A stretch of 64,000 nucleotides of DNA from Roseovarius sp. THAF9 (GCF_009363715.1 NZ_CP045404.1:1580001-1644000); one strand, 5' to 3'; counted from the first letter of the stretch, positions 52,534-62,371 are shown. The notes: a model not told the origin generated them from the letters alone. Numbers and translations: made by a program.

Positions 52534-53281
52534 TGCTGCGATCCCTCTCAGCCGGGACATCGCCCCGCCCGCGCGCCCTGCGGCGATCCTGCCGCTGGCG
52601 GTGCGCGACCTTGGCCTGCGCTTCGGGGCGTCGAGTGTGCTCGACGGGGTCAGCTTCGATCTCGGCCCCTCTGGCTGCACGATGGTCGTGGGCCCGAACG
52701 GATCGGGCAAGAGCCTGCTGTTGAAGCTGTTGCACGGGCTGATCCCCCCGACGACGGGCAGCATCGACTGGCGCGGGCAGGGGCCGCGCGACGTCACCGC
52801 CAGACAGGCGTTGGTCTTTCAAAAGCCGGTGCTGCTCCGGCGCTCGGTCTCCGCCAACGTCGACTTCGTTTTGAAAGTACGCGGCAAGGACCGTGCGCGC
52901 ACCGCGGCCCTTCTCGATCACGTCGGCCTGGCCCACAAGGCAAATCAGCCCGCCCGCCTGCTTTCGGGCGGCGAGGCGCAGCGTCTGGCGCTGGCCCGTG
53001 CATTGGCCGCCGACCCCGAGGTGCTTTTTCTCGACGAACCCACCGCCAGCCTCGACCCGGCGTCGGTTCTGGCCATCGAGCAGATCGTCAGGGAGGCCAG
53101 CGCGCGCGGTGTGCGCATCGTTTTCGTAACCCATGACATGGGGCAGGCGCGGCGCATGGCCGACGACATCCTGTTCCTCAGCCAGGGCCGGATTGCCGAA
53201 CACAACCGGGCCCACGACTTTTTCCGCCAGCCGCAGAGTCAGGCCGCGCGGGATTACCTGAACGGCAAGATTGTCGTTTGA
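52526..53281 (+). CDS. tupC: Tungstate ABC importer ATP-binding protein
   Basis: ATPase subunit of the importer. The 251-residue protein has Walker A VGPNGSGKSLL, Q-loop LVFQKPVLLRRSV, signature LLSGGEAQRLALARALA, Walker B VLFLDEPTASLDP and the switch FVTHDMGQARRMAD. Short length without a TOBE-type C-terminal domain agrees with TupC instead of ModC. It overlaps tupB by eight bases and is followed by tupA 25 bases later. An N-terminal extension (about 25 residues, rich in Pro/Ala) precedes the ABC core. Confidence 0.9.
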   Translation: MSDAAIPLSRDIAPPARPAAILPLAVRDLGLRFGASSVLDGVSFDLGPSGCTMVVGPNGSGKSLLLKLLHGLIPPTTGSIDWRGQGPRDVTARQALVFQKPVLLRRSVSANVDFVLKVRGKDRARTAALLDHVGLAHKANQPARLLSGGEAQRLALARALAADPEVLFLDEPTASLDPASVLAIEQIVREASARGVRIVFVTHDMGQARRMADDILFLSQGRIAEHNRAHDFFRQPQSQAARDYLNGKIVV

Positions 53282-53306
53282 ACGACCAACCAAGGAACGG
53301 ACCATC

Positions 53307-54125
53307 ATGCATATGAAAATATTCGGAGCGGCCGCGATCACGCTTGCCGTCACGGGCGGCGCTTCCGCGCAGGATCAGTCGATCATCGTGCAATCCACGA
53401 CCTCGACGGCGAACTCGGGGCTCTATGACCACCTGCTGCCGATCTTCCAGGACAAGACGGGCATACAGGTCAACGTCGTGGCCGTCGGTACAGGTCAAGC
53501 GATCAAGAACGCCGAGAATTGCGATGGCGACGTGCTGCTGGTGCATGCCAAACCGTCCGAGGAGAAATTCGTTGAGGCGGGCTTCGGCACCGCGCGAACG
53601 GACCTGATGTATAACGACTTCGTCATCGTCGGCCCGGGCGAGGACCCGGCGGGCGTGGGCGGCATGCACGATGTGCAGGGCGCAATGTCCAAGATCTCCG
53701 AGGCGGGCGCACTCTTCGCCTCGCGCGGGGACGACAGCGGCACCCACAAGAAGGAAATGGCGCTCTGGTCCGACAGCGGCGTCGATCCGACCGCGGCCAG
53801 TGGCGACTGGTACCGCGAGACGGGCTCGGGCATGGGGGCCACGCTCAATGCCGGCATCGGCATGGGCGCCTATGTCATGACCGACCGCGCCACCTGGATC
53901 AGCTTCGACAACAAGCAGGATTACGCGATTCAGGTCGAGGGCGACGAGGATATGTTCAACCAGTACGGCGTGATCCCGGTCAATCCCGAGAAATGCCCCA
54001 GCGTGAACGTGGACGCCGCACAGACCTTTGCCGACTGGCTGGTCTCGGACCAGGGGCAGGAGGCGATCGCGGCCTACAAGGTGGCCGATCAGCAACTGTT
54101 CTTCCCCAACGCGCCGGAAAACTGA
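53307..54125 (+). CDS. tupA: Tungstate-binding periplasmic protein
   Basis: Receptor of the tungstate importer. The 272-residue protein has a signal peptide (MHMKIFGAAAITLAVTGGAS) and the oxyanion-binding motif QSTTSTANSGLYDHLLPIF, whose TTSTxNSGL is the TupA signature. Then come NAENCDGDVLLVHAKPSEEK, RGDDSGTHKKEMALW and GATLNAGIGMGAYVMTDRAT, all TupA features. It lies third in the operon, downstream of the permease and ATPase, an unusual order (binding proteins are mostly first). ATG 53307 has AAGGAACGG upstream. Tungsten would serve, for example, formate dehydrogenases; none is in view. Confidence 0.93.
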   Translation: MHMKIFGAAAITLAVTGGASAQDQSIIVQSTTSTANSGLYDHLLPIFQDKTGIQVNVVAVGTGQAIKNAENCDGDVLLVHAKPSEEKFVEAGFGTARTDLMYNDFVIVGPGEDPAGVGGMHDVQGAMSKISEAGALFASRGDDSGTHKKEMALWSDSGVDPTAASGDWYRETGSGMGATLNAGIGMGAYVMTDRATWISFDNKQDYAIQVEGDEDMFNQYGVIPVNPEKCPSVNVDAAQTFADWLVSDQGQEAIAAYKVADQQLFFPNAPEN

Positions 54126-54180
54126 TAGACGTGTCGGGGCGGTGGTGCACCCGCCGCCTCGATATCCAGATCCAGGCGCC

Positions 54181-55074
54181 ATGTCCGAACTTGATTTTCC
54201 AGACCACGAATACCTGACCGTCAAGGAACTGGCCGAGCTGTTGCGCCTGAAAGAACGCAAGGTCTATGACCTCGCCGCGTCGGGGGCCGTGCCGTGTTCG
54301 CGCGCCACGGGCAAGCTGCTATTCCCCGCAAACGAGATCCGCGACTGGATAGAACAGGCGCAGTCTGGCGGCGGGTCCGCGCGCCCGGCCGAGCCGCGCC
54401 CGCCAATCATGCTGGGCAGTCACGATCCCTTGCTGGATTGGGCCATCCGCCAATCGCGCTGCGGACTCGCCACGTTCCATGACGGCTCGCTTGACGGATT
54501 GCAGCGCTTCGTTGCGGGCGAAGGCGTGGCGGCGGGGCTTCACCTGCACGACCCGATGCGTGATACCTGGAACGTGAGCGCCGTGTCGAAATCCGCCGCA
54601 CTGCAGGACGCGGTGCTTGTGCTCTTCGCCAAGCGGCGGCGCGGATTGGTCATCCGGCCTGACGGGCGCGCGCCCGCGGGCCTGAGCGATATTGCCTGCC
54701 TTCGGCTGGTGCCGCGGCAGGCGGGGTCGGGGACCGACAGGCTATTCCGGAACTTGGCCACGCGGGACGGGCTGGACCTGGGCGCGCTAGATCTGGCCGA
54801 TGTCGCCCGCACTGAAGACGAGGCGGTCGAGGCGGTGCGACGTGGCGCCGCCGATGTCACCTTCGGGCTGGAGGGCGTGGCGCACAGTTACGGGCTGGAG
54901 TTCGTGCCGGTGATCGAAGAAGAATTTGCGCTGCTGGTCGACCGCAAGGCCTGGTTCGAGACGCCGATGCAATCACTTCTTGCGTTCTGCCAAACAGACG
55001 CCTTTCACGAGCGCGCCCGCACTCAAGACGGCTACGACACGCAGGGTCTGGGTACCGTTCTGTGGAACGCGTAG
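54181..55074 (+). CDS. Helix-turn-helix regulator with periplasmic-binding-protein-like domain, probable tungstate/molybdate regulator
   Basis: A 297-residue protein: N-terminal excisionase/MerR-like helix-turn-helix (YLTVKELAELLRLKERKVYD, ATGKLLFPANEIRDWIEQ, residues 10-60). A PBP-like C-terminal domain follows (LGSHDPLLDWAIRQSRCGLA, LRLVPRQAGSGTDRLFRN, EDEAVEAVRRGAADVTFGLE). That domain is of the type that binds oxyanions in TupA/ModA relatives, so the protein may sense tungstate or molybdate and control the operon, like TunR-type regulators. It is encoded 55 bases past tupA, in the same direction. The start is ATG 54181, matching the HTH. A terminator follows. Confidence 0.82.
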   Translation: MSELDFPDHEYLTVKELAELLRLKERKVYDLAASGAVPCSRATGKLLFPANEIRDWIEQAQSGGGSARPAEPRPPIMLGSHDPLLDWAIRQSRCGLATFHDGSLDGLQRFVAGEGVAAGLHLHDPMRDTWNVSAVSKSAALQDAVLVLFAKRRRGLVIRPDGRAPAGLSDIACLRLVPRQAGSGTDRLFRNLATRDGLDLGALDLADVARTEDEAVEAVRRGAADVTFGLEGVAHSYGLEFVPVIEEEFALLVDRKAWFETPMQSLLAFCQTDAFHERARTQDGYDTQGLGTVLWNA

Positions 55075-55092
55075 CGCGCCACACATAAAAAA

Positions 55093-55126
55093 CTGGCGAC
55101 CGCAGTGATGCAGGCCGCCAGCTTTG
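55093..55126. terminator. Bidirectional terminator between the regulator and HdeA-like genes
   Basis: CTGGCG-A-CC-GCA (55093-55104) pairs with TGC-A-GG-C-CGCCAG (55108-55121) with small bulges; CTTTGTT follows on the plus strand and AAAAAA precedes it, giving U-runs both ways. The genes on the two sides converge. Confidence 0.7.
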
Positions 55127-55143
55127 TTCACACCTGTCGCGTG

Positions 55144-55524
55144 TTACTTGGATTCGTCTTCGTCCCGGAACAGCGATGCCATGTCCATGTCGGGGTTGCT
55201 CTCGCACTCTTCCTTCAGCACGACTATCAACTCTTCGTCCGAGCCGGTGGCTGCGGCGCGGGCTGCCGCGCGTCCGCCAATGTCGTCGTCGGGGTCGCCC
55301 AGCTCGTTGGTCGCGCTCGCTGCGTCGGTATCTGCAGACTCGTCGGCGCCGACGGCTTCATCGCGCAGCATCTCGCGACCGCCCATGCCATCAAAGGCAT
55401 CCATTTGGCCGGCGCTGTCCATCTCATTGAATTCGGCGCAGGTCATTGCATAGGCCGGTGTCGACAGAGCGACGACAAGGCCCAGAACGGATGTGGATTT
55501 AAGAAAGGTTTTGCTAAAGGTCAT
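55144..55524 (-). CDS. HdeA/HdeB-like small acidic periplasmic protein
   Basis: A 126-residue exported protein: signal peptide (SVLGLVVALSTPAYA), mature start MTCAEFNEMDSAGQMDAFDG and C-terminal VVLKEECESNPDMDMASLF. The two cysteines (TC.. and EEC..NP) and the E-F-N-E-M-D/Q-x-D-A-F spacing match the HdeA/HdeB acid-chaperone-like family. The middle is an extended Asp/Glu/Ala-rich insertion (about residues 55-95) that ordinary HdeA lacks. It is monocistronic and shares a terminator region with the regulator gene. A role in acid or periplasmic protein stress is family-level inference. Confidence 0.65.
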   Translation of the reverse strand: MTFSKTFLKSTSVLGLVVALSTPAYAMTCAEFNEMDSAGQMDAFDGMGGREMLRDEAVGADESADTDAASATNELGDPDDDIGGRAAARAAATGSDEELIVVLKEECESNPDMDMASLFRDEDESK

Positions 55525-56534
55525 TACTCACTCCCAATCGGTCAGTACATTCTAGGTTTAACCGTCCCATGCAGCACGCACTCGAACGTAAACCCTTACA
55601 CGCCGAACGCGCCGCAACTTGGACAAGTTCCTTCACCGCGGCAAAAAAAGAACGCCGAAGCTTCCACGCCGGTCAAGCCGCGTCTCGACGCAGTCTTGGC
55701 CGGCACCTGGACGCGGCAGGGCGCGCGGGGTGTGGCAGAGCGGTAAGCTTGTTTGTCTTCTTTTCGGCAAAGTCGGGCCATCTTTCGCCGCCGAGGTCCG
55801 TTCAGAGCACAGGGCGCAGCCTTGCGTGCGGGACGCCACTGTGACTCGACCTCTGATTTTGAGTCAAATCTGCGTCGATTCGCTTGAAATGTGGCGACAC
55901 AGTTTCCGTTTGCGAAATAATACCCCGGAAACGGCCGGGATTGACGCATGGTAAAGAAATAACTTTTGGCAGGGGTCGTCCAAATCTCGCCACAATTCAA
56001 ACGGGTGCCGTTCCCTCCACTTTTGGAAACAGAGCTCTACTATAAATTGCAATTCTGATCGGCAAAAAACCGCGCACCCCTTTTGTTCAAGGGTTTGCGC
56101 GAATACCCGCCGATCGGAGCGCGGAAACAATCTCGTAAAACGTGTGTGTCGGCCTGCCTTAATTCGCTGTTTCAACGGGCTTTTCTCTAAATTGCACTGA
56201 CAGTTTTTCGACAAATTTCGCTTTCTGTCGCACGCCGCGTCTCTTAGAACGAACTCAGCCCAACTGGGGGGCGATGTCTGTAGGTCACGGGGGCGACCGC
56301 ACGAAACGCATCATTAAGGTGCGGAGAGGTGCGATCGTCGGGCTGCTTCGGTAGCTGACTGATAGCAATAGGATGCGGAGCGTGAACTCCGCGACGTTCC
56401 CGCGTGGTAAGCGGGCCTTTCCCTCCTGATATTTGAGGTTCGTGCAGGTTGCCCCTGGCCGTCACGTCGCCGGCTTTGGGAATGGTTTTGGTAAGGCGTC
56501 GCCGCATGTGCGGTGATGTTGAATGGAGAAGACG
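55525..56534. other. 1-kb intergenic region upstream of the giant RTX gene
   Basis: No recognisable gene; only short overlapping frames in several phases. Base composition is lower in GC in the part 55900-56230. I see an imperfect inverted repeat CGCGCACCCCTT / AAGGGTTTGCGCG near 56072-56102 and a CGGAG-CGTGAA-CTCCG hairpin near 56373-56388. It probably holds a long 5' leader and promoter for the RTX protein at 56535. No -35/-10 pair is convincing. Confidence 0.45.
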
Positions 56535-59500
56535 ATGTCGAATTTTGATCCGAGTTCGGTAACTGGCCTGATTGGTCTTTGGGATTTCAAAAGCGGTGCC
56601 GAAAAGAAAGACACCGGGCTGGATGACGGTGTCGCCCAGGACGCCACCCACGGCGATGGCAACGCCATCAATGTCAGCTTTTCCGACGACAAGCTGATCG
56701 TCGGAGGGGGGACCAACTCGCACCCCACCGTGCTCGATGTCAAAGCCGACCCGAACTCGTCTGCCGATGACGACCAATTCAACCTGGACCGGGGCACCAT
56801 CGAGACGCAGTTCACGCAGGATGCGCACTCGGGCACATCCGAGGACGTGATCCTGTCGCGCGGCGAAAAGCACATCGACGCCCATGACGAAGGCTTCTTC
56901 GAGATCCGCGTCACCCAGGACGGCAAGGTTCAGACCTACCACAACACGGACAACGGTGACGCGGTTGCCACGCTCTCGACCTCCACGGGGTTTTTCGAAC
57001 CCGGTGACCACGTCAACGTTAAGTATTCCTTCGATGTCGATACCGGCGCCACCCTGACGGTCGAGAACCTGACCACCGGCAACACCGAGACGATCGAGAG
57101 CGACGAGACCGGCCTTACCTTTGACCTGACCGACAATGACGACGAGGAATTCAGCTTCGGCGCGCGCGAAAGCGACGACTCGGTCTATGACAAGGAATTC
57201 CAGGGCTCCATCGACTATGTCGCCCTTTACGAGTCCTCCAATGCTGCGCCCGATGGCGCGGTCGACGGCGAGGATTTCGGCGAGGATATGGACCTCGGCT
57301 ATGACGACTCCAACGCGCCCACCGACCAGGGCGGCGACATCATCACCAACGACGCCGACCTGATCTTCGGCAACGGCGGCGACGACACGATCAACGGTGA
57401 AGGCGGCAACGACACCATCTATGGTGACGACGGCGCTGGCGGCAGCTTCACCGGCGCGCGCGAGAGCTTCAACTGGGATCACGTGACCGGCCGGCAGGCC
57501 GACAGCACCGTGACCCAGAACACCGGCAGCGTGAACGTGACCTACACCCGCACCGAGGACACGGGTAACCATGCAAGCGACATCGACAACAGCACGCCGC
57601 TGAACACGTCTGGCATCGACACCGGCGGCGAGTCGATAGACACCAACAGCTCCCTCTTTTCCGAGACCGGTGGCCAGGGCAACACCGGTGAATTCCAGTG
57701 GGCGTTTTCCGAAGCCGTCGGGAACCTTGATTTCAATATCAATGACCTTGACGGTGACGGCTTCGTGACCGTGACCGCCTTCGACGCCGACAACAACCCG
57801 ATCGATGTTGTCCTGCAAGGCGGCAGCGACATCACCATCGACGGCAACACCGCCGATGCGGGCCCCTACCAGAACGTCAACGATCCCGACGCGACCGTTC
57901 AGGTCTCGATCGCGGGCCCGGTGTCGCGCGTGGTGGTCGAGCACACGCAGGACGGCTCGGGCAATTCGGGCATCCACATCACCGACATGTATTTCGACAC
58001 CGGCTTCGACCCCGATCAGGACGGTGAAGGCGGTGACGATGTCATCACCGGCGCCGAAGGCGCGGATGAGATCTATGGTGAAGGCGGCGACGACACCTTC
58101 ATCGTCTCCAGCACTTCCGATGCCGATGGCGACACCATCACCGGCGGCAACGGCCCGGACGACACGCTGGACAACGATACGCTGGATCTGCGCGGCACCG
58201 GCCAGCTGACCATCACCGACGCGGCAGACGGCTCGGACGACGGCGCGCGCGCCGGCACCGTGACCTTCGCCGACGGCTCGGTCCTGGAATTCAGCCAGAT
58301 CGAGACGATCCTGACCGATCCCCAGAACGAGGCGCCGACCGCGGTCGATGACACCGTTCCGGTGGACGAGGACGACACCGTCACTTTCAATCCCACCGCC
58401 AACGACACCGACCCGGATAGCGACCCGCTGACCGTCGACAGCATCGGCACGCCGGCCAATGGCACGCTGACCGACAATGGCGACGGCACCTACACCTACA
58501 CGCCGGACGAGAATTTCAACGGCACCGACAGCGTCAGCTACACGGTCAGCGATCCTTCGGGCGAAACCTCGACCGCGACGATCACGTTCGACGTCGCTCC
58601 GGTGAATGACGCACCGGACGCGGTCAACGACGTGGCGACCACGGACGAGGAAGCCACCGTCACGATCACGCCGCTGGACAACGACACGGATGTCGATGGC
58701 GACACGCTGCGCATCACCGCGGCCTCGGTCCCGTCCGATCAGGGCACGCTGACCTTCACCGACACCGAGATCGAGTTCACCCCGGCCGAGGACTTCTTTG
58801 GCGAGGCGACGATCAGCTACTCGATCACCGACGACAATGGCGGCACCGACACCGCCGAGATCGCCGTCACGGTGAACAACATCAACGACGCGCCCGAAGC
58901 GGTGGACGACACCGTTTCGACGCTGGAAGACCAATCCGTCACCTTCAACCCGGCGGACAATGACAACGATCCGGATGGCGACCCGCTGACCGTGACCTCG
59001 GTCACTGTCACCGATCCCACGCAGGGCAGCGCGGTCCTGAACGGCGACGGTACCGTCACCTTCACCCCGGCCGAGAACTATAACGGCCCGGTCGAGCTGA
59101 CCTACACGGTCGAGGACCCCGACGGCGCGTCGGACACCGGCTCGGTTCTGGTTAATGTGGGCGAGGTGCAGGACGCGCCCGACGCAGTCGACGACGTCGC
59201 CACCACGCCCGAGGACACGGCGATCACCCTGACGCCGCTGGACAACGACACCGACCCCGATGGCGACACGCTTACCATCACCGGCGCCAATGTTCCTTCC
59301 GACCAGGGCTCGGTCACCTTCAACGACACCGAGATCGTCTTTACCCCCGCCGATAACTTCAACGGCGATGCGACGATCAGCTACACGATCACCGACGGCA
59401 ATGGCGGCACCGACAGCGCCGAGATCGACGTGACCGTGACGCCGGTCAACGATGACCCGGTCGCGGTGGACGATATCGAGAACACCGACGAGGACACGCC

Positions 59501-62255
59501 GATCACCTTCAATCCGGCCGCCAACGACACCGATGTCGACGGCGATTCGCTGGTCGTGTCCGCGGTCGACCCGATCGACCCGGCGCTTGGCGAGGTGGTC
59601 CTGAACGGCGACGGTACCGTGACCCTCACCCCGGCCGAGAACTATAACGGCCCGGTCGAGTTCACCTATACCGTCAGCGACGGGCAGGGCGGCACCGACA
59701 CCGGCACCGCGCTGGTCAACGTGGGCCCGGTCAACGACGCGCCTGTCGCCGAGAACGACGATGGCGGCTCCACGCCGCAGGGGACGGCCGTCACGGTCAT
59801 GCCGCTGGTCAATGACAGCGACCCCGATGGCGACCCGATCCGCATCATCAACGCCAGCGTTCCGGCCAGCCAGGGCACCGTCAGCTACACCGATGACGAA
59901 GTGACCTTCACCCCGGCACCGGCCTTCGTGGGCGAGGCGACGATCACCTACACGATTTCCGACGGAAACGGCCTGACCGACACTGGACAGATCTCGGTCG
60001 AGGTGACGGACGTGATCGGCCCGGTCGACGGCGCCGACACCGGCGAGGTCATGACCCCCGGCTACACGGACGTTGAGGGTGACCAGATCGACGGCGCCGA
60101 CGGTGACGACGACACCATCTTCGGCAATGGCGGCGACGATATCATCGACGCCGGCGAAGGCGACGACACGGTCGATGGAGGCACCGGCGACGATGAAATC
60201 ACCGGCGCCAATGGCGACGACAGCGTCGATGGCGGTGACGGCTCCGACACCCTTGCGGGCGGCGACGGCACCGATACGCTCAACGGCGGTCAGGGCGATG
60301 ACGACATCGCCGTGGGCGGCGAGGACGAAGCCTCGGGCGGCACCGGCGACGACGAGTTCACCGTCGACGGCACCGACCCGGCAGCGGATATCGACGCCAC
60401 CATTGACGGCGGCTCGGACGGCACCGACGGCAACCCCGACGGCCCGGAAAACGGCGACGAGGGCGACATCCTGAACCTCGGAAACCAGACCGACGATCTG
60501 ACCGTCATCCTGGAAGACGCCGATCCCGAGGACGGCACCGCCAACGGCCTCGATGCCGACGATACGCCCGACATCACCTTCGAGGAGATCGAGCGCATCA
60601 TCACCGGCAGCGGCGATGACATCATCGACGCCGAGGAAGCCGACGGCCCGATCGACGTGGAAACCGGCGCAGGCGACGACAGCGTTGACGGCGGCGACGG
60701 CGACGACATGATCGACACCGGCCCGGGCAACGACACGGTTGATGCCGGTGACGGATCTGACACTGTCGATGGCGGCAACGGCGACAACCTGATCGACACG
60801 TCTTCAGACAATGTTCTGTCTCTGCCTGACGAAGGTTTCCCCGGATACGGGCCGGTTCCGCCGGTTCCCGCGGATGCTGATCCCGACGACGACCGCGATC
60901 TGGTCACAACGGGATCTGGCAATGACACGATTACCACAGGCGACGACAACGACACAATCAACGCGGGCGCCGGTGACAACCTCATCGACGCCGGGATCGA
61001 CGACGACGAGATCACGACGCTCTTCGGTGACGACACGATCGTCGGCGGCGAAGGCAACGACACGATCTCGTCAGGGGCAGGGGACGACCTTATCTACGGT
61101 GGTCTCGACCCGGCTGTCGTGCCCTTCGACGGAACCGATATTCCCGATGCACCGGATGGCGGCAGCTTTGGCCCCGACCCGGACGAGAATAACGGCCGTG
61201 ATCTTATCGAAGCAGGGGCCGGCAACGACACGGTCTATGGCCAGGACGACGACGACACCATCTTCGGTGGCGGCGGCAGTGACTTCCTGGACGGCGGTGT
61301 CGATGACGACAGCATCGTGGGCGGCAACGGACGTGACACCATCCTTGGTGGTCAAGGCGCCGACACGTTGGAAGGCGATGCAGGTTCGGACGAGTTCCGC
61401 TTTGACGAACGCGAGGAAGCCTTCGGCGACGAAATCGACGGTGGCACCGAGGATGGCGACAACGATCCGACGACAGACAACGAGAACGACCAGCTTTACC
61501 TGCAAGGGATGGGCCGGTTCGAGATCGTCGAAAGCGACGGCGTCACCCCGCTGGACCTCACCACGCCGAACGACCCGGACGGCAACAGCTTTACCGGCCA
61601 GGTCAACTTCCTGGATGCCAGCGGCAATGTCGAAGGCACGCTGACCTTCACCGAGATCGAGGACATCATCCCCTGCTTCACGCCGGGGACGGTCATCGCC
61701 ACGCCGCAAGGCGAGCGCCTGGTCGAAGAACTTCGGGAAGGGGACCGGATCATCACCCGCGACAACGGTCTGCAAGAGATCCGTTGGGTGGGCCGCCGCG
61801 ATCTGTCGGGGCAGGAGCTGGTCAGCGCGCCGCATCTGCAGCCGGTCCTGATCCGTGCGGGTTCGCTGGGCCACGGCCTGCCGGAACGTGACATGATGGT
61901 CTCGCCGCAGCACCGCCTGCTGATCAACAACGAGAAGTCGGCGCTCTACTTCGAGGACCGCGAGGTTCTGGCAGCCGCCAAGCACCTCACCGGCATGGAA
62001 GGTGTGACCTCGGTCGAGGCCAGCTCGGTCAGCTACATCCACTTCATGTTCGACCAACACGAGGTGGTGTTGTCCAACGGCGCCTGGACCGAAAGCTTCC
62101 AGCCCGGCGATACGGTGCTTGACGCGATGGGCGATGCGCAGCGCAGCGAGATCTTCGAGCTCTTCCCCGAGTTGTCGCAGGCAGAGGGCCTCAAGGCTTA
62201 CACCGCCGCACGCCGGTCCCTGAAGAAGCACGAAGCCCGGCTTCTGGTCAAGTAA
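56535..62255 (+). CDS. Giant RTX/cadherin-like repeat protein with C-terminal Hint domain
   Basis: A 1906-residue very acidic, exported-type protein (likely type I secretion; no signal peptide). Order: LamG-like N-terminal domain (about 1-235, GLIGLWDFKSG, DYVALYES); short RTX block (about 267-300); unassigned domain (about 305-490, LDFNINDLDGDGFV-type segment); second RTX block (about 497-525). Then come six cadherin/Big_9-like repeats of 93-95 residues from about 598 to 1160 (each starting NDAPxAVDD), long RTX nonapeptide blocks (about 1180-1620, GGDGDDTI-like) and a Hint domain from Cys1714 (CFTPGTVIATPQGE). The last resembles autoprocessing Hint domains common in Rhodobacterales. Start ATG 56535 follows GGAGAAG; the ATG at 56523 lacks a ribosome site. 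A double terminator follows. Confidence 0.92.
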   Translation: MSNFDPSSVTGLIGLWDFKSGAEKKDTGLDDGVAQDATHGDGNAINVSFSDDKLIVGGGTNSHPTVLDVKADPNSSADDDQFNLDRGTIETQFTQDAHSGTSEDVILSRGEKHIDAHDEGFFEIRVTQDGKVQTYHNTDNGDAVATLSTSTGFFEPGDHVNVKYSFDVDTGATLTVENLTTGNTETIESDETGLTFDLTDNDDEEFSFGARESDDSVYDKEFQGSIDYVALYESSNAAPDGAVDGEDFGEDMDLGYDDSNAPTDQGGDIITNDADLIFGNGGDDTINGEGGNDTIYGDDGAGGSFTGARESFNWDHVTGRQADSTVTQNTGSVNVTYTRTEDTGNHASDIDNSTPLNTSGIDTGGESIDTNSSLFSETGGQGNTGEFQWAFSEAVGNLDFNINDLDGDGFVTVTAFDADNNPIDVVLQGGSDITIDGNTADAGPYQNVNDPDATVQVSIAGPVSRVVVEHTQDGSGNSGIHITDMYFDTGFDPDQDGEGGDDVITGAEGADEIYGEGGDDTFIVSSTSDADGDTITGGNGPDDTLDNDTLDLRGTGQLTITDAADGSDDGARAGTVTFADGSVLEFSQIETILTDPQNEAPTAVDDTVPVDEDDTVTFNPTANDTDPDSDPLTVDSIGTPANGTLTDNGDGTYTYTPDENFNGTDSVSYTVSDPSGETSTATITFDVAPVNDAPDAVNDVATTDEEATVTITPLDNDTDVDGDTLRITAASVPSDQGTLTFTDTEIEFTPAEDFFGEATISYSITDDNGGTDTAEIAVTVNNINDAPEAVDDTVSTLEDQSVTFNPADNDNDPDGDPLTVTSVTVTDPTQGSAVLNGDGTVTFTPAENYNGPVELTYTVEDPDGASDTGSVLVNVGEVQDAPDAVDDVATTPEDTAITLTPLDNDTDPDGDTLTITGANVPSDQGSVTFNDTEIVFTPADNFNGDATISYTITDGNGGTDSAEIDVTVTPVNDDPVAVDDIENTDEDTPITFNPAANDTDVDGDSLVVSAVDPIDPALGEVVLNGDGTVTLTPAENYNGPVEFTYTVSDGQGGTDTGTALVNVGPVNDAPVAENDDGGSTPQGTAVTVMPLVNDSDPDGDPIRIINASVPASQGTVSYTDDEVTFTPAPAFVGEATITYTISDGNGLTDTGQISVEVTDVIGPVDGADTGEVMTPGYTDVEGDQIDGADGDDDTIFGNGGDDIIDAGEGDDTVDGGTGDDEITGANGDDSVDGGDGSDTLAGGDGTDTLNGGQGDDDIAVGGEDEASGGTGDDEFTVDGTDPAADIDATIDGGSDGTDGNPDGPENGDEGDILNLGNQTDDLTVILEDADPEDGTANGLDADDTPDITFEEIERIITGSGDDIIDAEEADGPIDVETGAGDDSVDGGDGDDMIDTGPGNDTVDAGDGSDTVDGGNGDNLIDTSSDNVLSLPDEGFPGYGPVPPVPADADPDDDRDLVTTGSGNDTITTGDDNDTINAGAGDNLIDAGIDDDEITTLFGDDTIVGGEGNDTISSGAGDDLIYGGLDPAVVPFDGTDIPDAPDGGSFGPDPDENNGRDLIEAGAGNDTVYGQDDDDTIFGGGGSDFLDGGVDDDSIVGGNGRDTILGGQGADTLEGDAGSDEFRFDEREEAFGDEIDGGTEDGDNDPTTDNENDQLYLQGMGRFEIVESDGVTPLDLTTPNDPDGNSFTGQVNFLDASGNVEGTLTFTEIEDIIPCFTPGTVIATPQGERLVEELREGDRIITRDNGLQEIRWVGRRDLSGQELVSAPHLQPVLIRAGSLGHGLPERDMMVSPQHRLLINNEKSALYFEDREVLAAAKHLTGMEGVTSVEASSVSYIHFMFDQHEVVLSNGAWTESFQPGDTVLDAMGDAQRSEIFELFPELSQAEGLKAYTAARRSLKKHEARLLVK

Positions 62256-62268
62256 CAGCTTTGCAGCC

Positions 62269-62371
62269 GACCGGCCCTTTTCCGGGGCCGGTCACATGAT
62301 GGAATCGGTTGCGGGGGCTGACCCGAGTTCCAGGTAACAATCCCGGCCTTTGGCCGGGATTGTTTCGTTTT
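62269..62371 (+). terminator. Two consecutive hairpins after the giant RTX gene
   Basis: Hairpin 1: GACCGGCCC (62269-62277) with GGGCCGGTC (62285-62293). Hairpin 2: AACAATCCCGGCC (62336-62348), TTT loop, GGCCGGGATTGTT (62352-62364), then TCGTTTT. The second is a classical Rho-independent terminator. Confidence 0.9.

Noticed and set aside
55596..56000. 134-codon minus-strand frame upstream of the giant RTX gene
   Set aside because: Low-complexity, Arg-rich translation without a ribosome site or family; probably non-coding leader DNA.
56244..58934. 896-codon minus-strand frame opposite the RTX gene
   Set aside because: It arises from the GC-rich, repetitive RTX coding strand (Val/Asp periodic pattern) and shows no family; the plus-strand frame has clear LamG, RTX and cadherin-like motifs.
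60080..61400. CRISPR-like short repeats
   Set aside because: The periodicity is that of RTX nonapeptides (27 bases) within one long reading frame; there are no constant repeats with unique spacers.
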